Part shown: positions 55,583-64,000 of the stretch, in pieces
Layout of the letters: every line of letters starts with the position of its first letter
Numbering within the stretch: position 1 is the first letter of the stretch
Source: Branchiostoma floridae
Taxonomy: Eukaryota > Chordata > Leptocardii > Amphioxiformes > Branchiostomatidae
Direction of reading: 5' to 3'
Assembly: GCF_000003815.2 (NCBI RefSeq)
Contig: NC_049995.1
Location: 16,812,301 to 16,876,300 of the forward strand
Length of the DNA: 64,000 bases
Position numbers and translations under genes: made by a program
Notes under the pieces: model-generated
The model's database searches: none
Told to the model about the DNA's origin: nothing
Seen by the model: the letters and a program-made list of their open reading frames with translations, nothing else

Positions 55583-56090
55583 CTTCTTTCAGATCAAGCC
55601 CACAGTCATAGTGATAAATATTCTGGCTTGAGACTGTGTCTTATTGCAAAGGCTATAGGTACACAAGGGCACTGACTTCGGTACAGCATGCATTTAGGAG
55701 ACAATTATCTCTTCATGCCATCAACTTTTACTATTGGGGATAGGTATCACTGTATTTTTGTAATGGAAGTTTAGGTAGAAATGTCACAGTGCATATAGAT
55801 ATCATTGCGTAGATATCACTCTTACCATTTTTCTTTTACTAGACAATCAGCTGCATGTATGGTTTGAAGCCATACACTTCTTGCCCTTCACAAAGTGGGA
55901 GTATCTGGTATATGTCTATGACTACTGTCTACTGAAGTATGGAGAAAGCTGAATGCCACCGTGCCTAGGCCTACTGGAGATGTTTTCATTCCCGACGCGC
56001 ACCTCCCAGTGGCACGTATGTACCTACCATGTCTCACTGCAAAGGGCACTGACTTGAGTACATATACATCAAGCCCCTAGGAAAGGCTTT
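55583..56090 (+). pseudogene. Remnants of Kelch gene 3' ends downstream of paralogue 3
   Basis: At 55628-55694, 'tgtcttattgcaaaggctat' and 'acacaagggcactgactt' repeat the end of paralogue 3 (55396-55450). At 55842-56085 a second remnant starts like paralogue 2's last Kelch repeat (GACAATCAGCTGCATGTATG, then GTTTGAAGCC) and runs through a damaged propeller end to 'ctcccagtggcacgtatgta' and 'aaagggcactgacttgagta'. Frames are broken. These are partial tandem copies and not functional. Confidence 0.7.
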
Positions 56091-56260
56091 TCTCTCCTAT
56101 CATCAACAAGTACTAGTACATTGTAGTTGCAGAAATAGATTTAGATGAACTATTGGAAAACGGTGAAAACAGTGAAAAATGTTGGCTGTGAAAACGTTGG
56201 AAAACGTTTTGAAGGAATTTGTTAACAATATTGTAGTAATCCAGTTAGAGAATTTGAATA

Positions 56261-56434
56261 CAGTGGAAGCCAGTTAATTGCACATTGGATAAACGCACAC
56301 TTCGATCAATTGCACGCAATCCCCAAATCCCGTGGCGGTATGGTCCAACTGGGTAACTTTGCGTTATCCCACACGCCGGATAATTGCACGGAATTGGCAG
56401 GCAAATTGGGTGTGCAATTAAGCGGCTTCCAGTG
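56261..56434. mobile_element. TA-flanked MITE, second copy of the family at 34345
   Basis: Ends CAGTGGAAGCCAGTTAATTG and CAATTAAGCGGCTTCCAGTG, with TA on both sides. The interior words 'gcacacttc' and 'ggataattgcacg' are shared with 34345-34518. Confidence 0.7.
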
Positions 56435-56820
56435 TAGTATAGTCTGTCTTGGAATGGTTAATTATATACTGCATTTTGTCCATGAGAAGGATACCAAAGT
56501 CTTAAGGGTTTTCATAATCATTCAATGATACAAACTTTATCAAGCAGTATAAGCCTAAATTAATAGTACCTGCCAGATGTCTGTACCCTTGCCAATATGA
56601 ATGTGCTCATTTTTGTTTTGTTATGTTGTCTTTGTTGTTTGTACTAAAATCACTGAATAAAAACATTTTGGCCTGTGGCTTTGCCTAACTTATGAGGAGT
56701 GTACTTGCAATATGTTTGATATTTATTGATTTATGATAAGCTTATACATGTACAACATATTATCTTGGATACCCCCCTCCCCAACACAGACCCAGTATGT
56801 GTGTGTGTGTTTGTGTGTGG

Positions 56821-56852
<32 letters not shown>

Positions 56853-58317
56853 ACTGTGTGTGTGTGCACTGTGTGAGTGTGTGTGTGTGTATGTGTGTGT
56901 ATGTTTGTGTGTGTGGTTGTGTATGTGTGTGTGTGGCTGTGAATGTACGTTTGTGTGTGTGTGTGTGTGGGGGGGGGGGGGCTGTGTATGTGTGTGTGGT
57001 TATGTATGTATGTTTGTGTGTGTGTGTGTGTGTGTGGCTGTGTGTGTGTTTGGCTGTGTATGTAAATGAGTGTGTGGCTGTGTATGTATGTGTGTGTGTG
57101 TGTGTGTGTTTGCAGCTGCAATCAACAGTCTGTGCTATGGCTCTGAATTTTGAAAAACTAAAGTCAGAAAAGTTACTTTTTTTCTTTTGATGCAACCAGA
57201 GGAGCAAAATGAAGCTTGTAACTGTTGCAGGTTAGTTTCCAGACCACTTTCCGACCTATCGCAGGGATTGGTCGAGAAATTGTGTCAGGGTCTTCAGTCT
57301 ATTCGATATTCATTTAATTTCATAATTGTTACAAATTGGCAGCTGGTCAAAATGCGTCATAGTATAATGTAATTTGATAGTCTAAGACCTAAATACATTA
57401 TTCACTGAACATTTCACTTAAAACAAATTGCGACATATTTGCAGTACACGTGTTTTCTTAGTACATAAGAATTGAACTCATGTGATAAGATATTTTAGGG
57501 CGCAGTCACACAGGTCGTCAAATCGTCGTGAAACCAACCGCCGACATGGATCCAAAATAGCATTTTGCGTACCAAGACAGTTGAACTTTGCAGAAGACGT
57601 ACATTTGTGTCCTCCGAAGTGAGCTATCGTACGACCGTCGCACAACCTATATTACCGCGCCCTTTTTTTAAATCATACCCCTGTCTTCGGGCGTATCGAT
57701 GTAAGATCGGCCATATTTAAGAGTGACAGAGGGTTGCGCGTATTTTTCCCCTGAAAACTGTCACATATAAGCCATACTTTGTACCTTACACAATTGTTGT
57801 GCAATAAAGTAATCATTATAAGCGAGGCTCGGGCGATCGCCGCAGAATCGTCGCCCGATCGATTTTCGCCCAATACGGACTAGTAAAACAGCAGCAAACA
57901 GAAAGCGAGGGGAGATTAGGTTGTCGATAGCAGTGTATCTATAACTTAGAACAGTCGTTATTACTTTTATCATTTCTTAGAACATGTATGTTTGAAATTT
58001 GCGCGGCGAATTTATTCAATTCCCAATGCAAAAACGCACTGTCTTTATACTACTGTCCTCTCGTATTGTTTCAACATTCGAACATCCCATTTCACCTCCT
58101 ACGCAGTGAAAACAATTTCCTTCCATGCTGAATAATGTATTAAGGCCCCAGGTATCAAGATGTTACGAAATGAACACATGTGAGAGCAGACCTTATTAGT
58201 CTCACTCTTACGTGACCAAACACACATTTTTCAGTGTGCGCGCTTATTCAATGCCCCTTTCAATATCTTGTGCTCACCGAGTAATTCTCTTGCCTTTTCT
58301 TCGTACGTACACCCAAG
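56435..58317. other. Intergenic with GT-rich microsatellite at 56796-57112
   Basis: The GT/TGTA-rich simple repeat spans about 320 bases with a G-run at 56969. An AATAAA at 56656-56661 could end a long Kelch gene 3 transcript. At about 57496-57665 'ggcgcagtcacacaggtcg' and an inverse-like 'gcacaacctatattaccgcgccc' suggest another MITE, weakly. No gene is supported. Confidence 0.6.
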
Positions 58318-61293
58318 ATGTCGCGAAGCAAGAAGGCACTGATTTTACTTCTCTTGGTTTTTAATCCAGTTACGGAGCTTTCATTATCTTCACGTTGCCC
58401 AGACAACTGTCGTCGGATAAAAAACACAAGATCGGAAGATCTTACCTGTCACTGCCCAGATGAAAAAGGGAACGGTTCATCTTGCCAATGGGATGGACCC
58501 AGAGGAACTATCAACATTTCAGTTTGCCTAGACGCTTTACCTACGGGCTTCGAAAGGGACACCAAATCAATCATCATCATGTACCTCCGTTACTCCACGC
58601 TCCACGAGCAATCCTTCCCAAGTAATCTGAGCACCACGACAATTCAACTCGAACGGTCAGATGTATCCGAGATTGAGCCGGGAGCTTTCCGCGGTCTGCG
58701 GTCGGTTACAGAACTCGGCCTCGATGACAATCGAATCACTTGTCTCGGTGAGTTAAATTTCTAAGTAGTGATGTCAATCTGATAATGGACCGATCCTGTC
58801 AAACAGAACTAGAAAGAACCCATATTCTATTTCGAGCACGTCCGTCAAAAACTGCCCCATTGGACAGACATGGTTATTTTTGACGGAGGTGTTCGAAACA
58901 GAACCATGATCGAACAAGGGGCGGGATTTTGGGATCGGTCCATTCTGCCCGGTCCCCATAGATCGCTTCATATAAAAGAAATGAGGTTAAGGATCTCCAC
59001 TAAGATCTCCGAAGACACAAATTAAAGCAAGTTTTATCCTCGAAGGAAACCCTTAGATCGATACTTATGAATGTAATTTTGTAAATGCGTATCTCTTAAG
59101 GTATTTTACCATCTGTTGAAACGTTTCTGTAAAATTGGATAATGAATAAATGCCTTAGATCATTACTTTTGAATGTAATTTTATAAATCTGTATGTTATA
59201 AAGCATTTATCTGTCACCAAGTTTTTCTAGCACAATCCGTTTGGGAGCTATATGACGTCAAAGTTGTCGCAGACACTTTTAGCCCCCCCCCCCTTCCCCC
59301 GGTCTGGATAGGTTTAGATCATTACTTTTGAATGTAAATTTGTATCTCATAGAGGATCTTTTTTTTTAATTCTTAGGTCCAGATGCTTTCCTTGGACTTG
59401 AGAAACTAACCCGCCTGTCTGTTCAAAAGAACGCGATATCCGCCATATCCCGGCACGCGTTCCGTGGTCTACCTGAGCTTGGTACTCTGCTCCTGTCCTC
59501 AAACCACCTGACAGCAGTGCCCGTGGGCGCACTGCTGGTGCCTGTGAAGTTAAAGAAAGTGTATCTGCACAGAAACCGCATCACGACTGTTGACAGCCTC
59601 ATCGCGTGCTTAACTGAGAAACACAACATGCTGAGCATAGAAATACAGGTTTGTTTGTTTCTTACGTGTTACGTTTGTTTGTTGTTTTGTTATGTTGTTT
59701 ATGTCATTTCGACCCTTTCTTAGCTCATGAGTGAAAACATATATATATATATATATATATATTATGTTTTCAAAGAAGAAGTCAAAACCCGCAATAGTAA
59801 TGAAGGTTTTAGAATCGTATTCAATATTCTGCATGTACATACAATCAGTTAATCTTTGTATGTTAGAATTTAGTTAGTATCTACTCGTTTTCAATCAATT
59901 CAAGTGTTTGATTTTGTTCATCCATCCACCCATCAATATATTAGACCACACTGATTTAATTTTGTGAATGACATCCACATTGATTTTCGCTTGATATAAA
60001 ATACAACAACAACAACTGTGGCCATACTATGCCATCCATAATATCAAGTTAGTTTTGCCTTAGTTTTTTTTAAATTAAATTTATTGTATGGCATTTCAGA
60101 TACACGGTAACCAACTCACCTGCGACGGGAAGCTCACGTGGTTTATCTGCCACCTGTCACACCTGGGCCAGATCGCTTATCCAGACTTCTTAAAATGCGC
60201 GTCTCCTCGCAAACTCAAAGGAACTCTTCTCATCGACTTGCAGAAAGACGTGTGTCATAACATCACGGACTTGTCAGGTCAAGGGATGCAGTGCGATGAA
60301 ACGTTTATCACTCGAAACAAGGACACAACGTGTACTCAAACCACCAACCCGTATGTTCATAACACTACCCGTTCATCCGGCAGATGCAATGAAACGTTTG
60401 TCACTGCAAACAATGGCACAACGTGTCCCGAAACCATATGGTATATTCAAAACACTACCAGTTCAACCGGGGACTACACAGAGATGACATACACACCCCA
60501 CGAGTCATTCTCGGAAAAAGTGACAGAGCTTGACTATGTCATTCTCGTTGGAGGAGAACCAGCCAAAAACTTGGTCGACAACAGCGTCTCTACTTTGATC
60601 ACTGCAGGTGCGCTTCCCCTCGTCTTGGTGTTGACAATAATGGTTACCATCGTCTTGTGCAGTTGCTGCTGTGGTTCGCCATGTTGTACGGAAGACGGAA
60701 GAATCGAGCCTTACGCAACCGTCTACTCCGAATCAACTGATCTGCAAAGTTCGGACAGGAACTTGAATTCGTCAGACAGACAGCCATCTGGTGCTGGAGT
60801 TCCAGCATCAGAAGACAGTGATACGATTGAACCATATGCAGTGGCGTATGGGCAACAGGGCCGGCTATATGCAGTGGCCCGTGTTGAAGACCCAGGTCAA
60901 AGTAGTCAGTTATATACACTGACCAACGATGGCGACCCCGGTTCACAGCTACAACTATGTGCAGTCGCCTATGAGGACGCAGGGTCACAGACACAACCTT
61001 GCTCACTGAGGCAGGAAGACCCAGCTGGGCCGCACTCAGTGACCCACAATGAAGACCCAGGGCGACAGCTACAACCAAACTCAGTCACCCACGATGAAGA
61101 CCCGGGCCCACAGCTAAAACCATATTCTATCACCTACGAAGACCCAGGCCAAAAGATACAACAAGACTCACTGACCTACGATGAAGACCGAGGGTCACAG
61201 CTGCAAACCTGGTCATCAGTGACCAATGATGACCAAGAGCCACAGCTTCATCCATACTCAGTGACCTATGAAGACCCAGGGCAACAGCAATAG
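58318..61293 (+). CDS. LRR single-pass transmembrane receptor with tyrosine-containing cytoplasmic repeats
   Basis: Exons 58318-58747, 59377-59648 and 60100-61293 give 1896 nt or 631 residues. A signal peptide (about 1-25) is followed by a cysteine-rich LRRNT. Four to five leucine-rich repeats come next, with AFRGLRSVTELGLDDNRI and AFRGLPELGTLLLSSNHL. An LRRCT follows (NQLTCDGKLTWFICHL, then CASPRKLKG), then a stalk with several N-x-T/S sites. The membrane helix is at about 400-425 and is followed by CSCCCGSPCC, a possible palmitoylation cluster. The tail of about 200 residues has roughly 12 degenerate repeats of ~16 residues, from IEPYATVYSE to PYSVTYEDPG. Such proteins are cell-surface recognition or signalling receptors by architecture; the ligand is unknown. 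Confidence 0.88.
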
Positions 61294-61430
61294 TCATACT
61301 CAGTGACCCATGACGAAGACCCAGGGCCACGGCTACTGCCAGGACCCATACGTACAGACCCAGGGTCACAGCAATAGTCATAATCAGTGACCCACGATGA
61401 AGACCCAGGACCATTTTCAACATTCGTTTA
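60700..61430 (+). repeat. Degenerate ~48-bp coding minisatellite in the LRR receptor tail, continuing past the stop
   Basis: Units encode variants of QLQPYSVTYDEDPGP. After the TAG at 61291-61293 the same repeat continues in frame (SYSVTHDEDPGPRL and later SVTHDEDPGP), interrupted by more stops at about 61375 and 61381, until about 61420. The coding array was therefore longer, or the copies past the stop never coded. Confidence 0.75.
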
Positions 61431-61734
61431 GAAATTTTGGACGGGCCCGGGATAAACTGGGTTAAAGTGTTGTTATAATTGCTTAGGCTGACAAATTATC
61501 TTGGGGGCCAGATGTAGTATTTGCTTGTAATATCAGACAATCTGACTTTTAAAAAAAATTTCTATTTGCTTTTGGACAGACGAGGACAATGTGGCACTGC
61601 ACTCAAGTTAGTAACTTATATTAACAGTGCCACATACACGGTACAGACAGAAGGTAAAGATAGTCCTTTTACCCGACCAAAGTCATGTACCCATTTTTAC
61701 ACCTGGGTGAAGTTTGTTTGAAGTGAAAAGTGTA

Positions 61735-61910
61735 AAGTGACTTTCCCAAGGGCACTACGCCTGGGGCACGGCTGAATCTTTTGTCCGATTCGGTGGTCTT
61801 TCAAAGTTTCAAGATCGGTGACAAACCAATGGAGTCGAACCCAGATCCTCTGGTTTATGAATCGAACACCCTGCAGACTGCGCCACAACCCGCACACGTG
61901 AGTTCCTGGA
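61735..61910 (-). mobile_element. tRNA-derived SINE
   Basis: On the - strand GTGGCGCAGTCTGCAGGGTG (A-box-like) is followed by 'ggatctgggttcgactcc' (B box with T-loop) at the usual distance, then an unrelated body. It is the clearest of the SINE-like pieces in the window. Confidence 0.6.
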
Positions 61911-63440
61911 CCGCCCACTGAAAAACACCGCCCTACATCGCCAACAGGTAGACAAAACAATTAATCTCTATGTAGATGCAGCACAAGTCATCTTCTCGTG
62001 CCAGACAATTCATAACGTTGCTAAGATATACATGTATGACGTGTTGTCCTTGATGAGACTGTAGCTGACCAGTTGTTCTAAATTCACAGACATGTCACTT
62101 TATTTGTCTTTACGAAACCCATTTTATCTTTCTTTCATTTAACCACTCAGTTCAGTTCATCCATCCAGTGACACAATGAAGTTCTTCCATACGACCCTGT
62201 CGCGCATGACAGACAGGAGGGCTCCGTCATTAACCACTATATCTTCACATCTCGTGACTAGTAGAGTGTGCCATTGTTTTGAAAATACAGTGTTCAATGT
62301 TTTTTTTTAATATTCAATAGTTTTGGCCGCCTACATATGTAATATGTCTCGGTCTTGAGATCAATTCCCTGAGAACGGGTCCATTCTTATAGCCTCTTAT
62401 AGACAAAATGTCACAAATTCGCAATCCTTGCTCTTTTCAAGTTACCTAATGTAGACTATCAACATACCTCCAGGAAATATTTAGAGCTTTTATAGATTTT
62501 ATGCAAATAACTTGCACATTTACATTACTTATACATGTCGATGTTTATTGTCGACTATCATATACATGTCACAAGTATAAAATAAAGTCCCATTATCAAT
62601 CATCAGGCGGTTTTGCAATTTCCGCATATATTATGCAAATCAGTTCCTTATTAGCATATTTGGTATCTGCATATGTTAAATCTATCATAATCCACATGTG
62701 TTACATTCATTGAAGTCCATTTATTGAAAACAAATTGGAATTATGCAATGTTCACATTAATTATGCAAATTAGGTCCTCATTTTCATAATATGTATATCA
62801 TTATGAACATCTTTGCCTAAGCTACCCGCATTCTTAAAATGATGTCAATCTGCCATTCCTTTCTGCAGTTAGCCTCTTTGGAATGTCTTGACAAAAATGC
62901 CCTGCAGTTTCAAAATTAAATGTTAGGGGGCTGAAACTTGCCCCACTGTGTATGTGTCATGGCGCTGAAAGCTATGTACCACTAAAATGTCAAGACCATA
63001 TTATGTCCGGGACAAGAGATACATTAAAAACTGCCATGATAGAAAATTCACATCAATTCAAAATGTATTCCTATTTTGCATAATTAGTATTTTATTCTGT
63101 ACAACATTGTCTAATTGTGCCTACATACAAAAATGATGAAAATTCGACGTTCCCTTCGTGAGATACCCACTTTAGAGTTTTTTTTTGTTTTTTTTTGTAC
63201 AAAAATGCCCCTGCGTTTTTTATATCCTAGGCTATTAAGTGATATGCAAAAGGAATCTAGTTGGTGAGTATTTTTTATCCTGGGTATTAATTAATTTGCC
63301 GTAAGGGGGAATAAAAGAAATATATATATAACGTTATATTTATTTATTTTTAATTGTCTTCCTCATCTTTAAAATTTTTTCATATTATTACTGACAAAAG
63401 ACAACGGATTTTGTCAGAAACGTCTGACCGTTTCCAAAGC
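61911..63440. other. Intergenic between the LRR gene and PREP
   Basis: No gene is seen. AATAAA at 62581-62586 may serve the LRR transcript. ATGCAAAT occurs at 62501, 62632 and 62763 in AT-rich repeats ('attatgcaaat' with 'gtcctcattt'), probably parts of an old interspersed repeat. At about 63390-63455 there is a piece of the 'gaaacgtctgaccgtttcc' repeat. Confidence 0.5.
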
Positions 63441-63631
63441 CGTATCTAGTTGTTCGACGCCACTGCTTACCAGCTCGCTCCCTGGAAGCGTCGCCAAAAA
63501 TCGCTCATCCACTTCCGGGTCAGGGGTGAATTAACCGGTTCCGCACAGTCACGGCACTTTGCTTTGTTGTCAGACGTTTTGCGAAACTTGGCTCGGTTGT
63601 CTTCCGACAGAAAAGCAAAGTTTGTGTCGCC

Positions 63632-63700
63632 ATGTCTGCCATAAAGTACCCGGAAGCTAGGAGAGACGACTCTGCCATAGATGACTACCATGGCACGAAG
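63632..63700 (+). CDS. PREP: Prolyl endopeptidase, first exon only (gene continues beyond the window)
   Basis: The exon encodes 23 residues, MSAIKYPEARRDDSAIDDYH then GTK, and ends at a GTTGGT donor. The pattern YP-x2-x-RD-x-AI-DYHG-x-K aligns with the N-terminus of animal prolyl oligopeptidase, and the human first coding exon also ends after the DYHGHK lysine. The enzyme is a cytosolic serine peptidase of family S9A that cleaves after proline in short peptides. The start has a good context (GCCATGT). Only the N-terminal segment is visible, so the catalytic domain cannot be checked. Confidence 0.75.
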
Positions 63701-64000
63701 GTTGGTGCTTCGTTCTTTTGTGAGTGTGAGGTAGGGGGGAGGGGGGCAGCAACAACATGTGTGGAGTTGGCAGGTGGTCTAGAGGTGACAGTCTTTTCCA
63801 GTGATATATGTAATCCTATGGTAAAGTTGAGGCAAAATGTGTGAATATCTCAAGGATCAAAACCTCAAATCATAGAAAACTTATCCTAAAATTATAGCCT
63901 GTTCTGTTGTCATCAAAATTATGCTTTGATTTATGGCCTCCCCCCATGAAAGAGTTAATAATGTGTATTTTTGCGGCCAGTTGGTACCCAATCTGATTAA
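63701..64000 (+). other. Start of PREP intron 1, cut by the window end
   Basis: The sequence after the donor has no further recognisable exon up to the end of the window. A short open frame reading through the donor is an artefact. Confidence 0.6.

Noticed and set aside
56723-57207. Long open frames on both strands
   Set aside because: They translate a GT microsatellite; His-Thr and Cys-Val repeats in all frames show low complexity.
61735-61910. Possible functional tRNA gene
   Set aside because: It has A- and B-box-like words but no consistent acceptor stem or anticodon arm; a SINE is more likely.

Overview
The window is animal genomic DNA: intron-bearing genes with GT/AG junctions, heavy micro- and minisatellite content, many small inverted-repeat transposons, and an N gap at 48704-49000. 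The gene types fit a lancelet (Branchiostoma): intronless TRIM-NHL duplicates, a small BTB-Kelch cluster, LRR receptors with repetitive cytoplasmic tails, and CR1-like LINEs ending in a short microsatellite. The species assignment is inference.

Layout. 1-7700: two tandem intronless TRIM-NHL genes (+), separated by a hAT-like element. 8300-9350: an orphan 3'-terminal exon (+) with decayed partial copies on both sides. 9350-15100: intergenic DNA with LINE remnants, SINE-like pieces and MITEs. 15136-22626: a 7-exon 3-hydroxyacyl-CoA dehydratase gene (HACD, -) with complete reading frame. 23308-31314: a 13-exon Na+-coupled SLC6/NSS-type transporter (+), divergent from HACD. 32849-36150: a 4-exon gene of unknown function (-). 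39114-55436: three 5-exon BTB-BACK-Kelch paralogues, two on - and one on +, the last two head to head. 58318-61293: a 3-exon LRR transmembrane receptor (+). 63632 onward: first exon of prolyl endopeptidase (PREP, +), which runs out of the window. For every multi-exon model the exon phases match at each junction and the summed CDS length is a multiple of three.

The most striking pattern is a set of partial exon copies ('exon echoes') next to intact exons. HACD exon 4 has about 11 downstream copies of its last ~58 nt, each with its splice donor, and 2 upstream copies of its first part with the acceptor. HACD exon 2 has 4 upstream copies with the acceptor but no donor. Single copies of the same kind lie beside SLC6 exon 4, exon 2 of the unknown gene and the orphan exon, and 3' remnants follow the third Kelch gene. 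5' pieces always lie upstream and 3' pieces downstream, as expected when short tandem duplications have one breakpoint inside an exon. Minisatellites spanning exon-intron borders have, to my knowledge, been reported in amphioxus ('mirages', at an Adh locus), so the mechanism may not be new, but its density here is notable.

Other points: an in-frame stop that removes the last Kelch repeat of one paralogue, a splice acceptor that sits at the end of a tetranucleotide microsatellite, and a transporter that resembles prokaryotic rather than typical animal SLC6 proteins.
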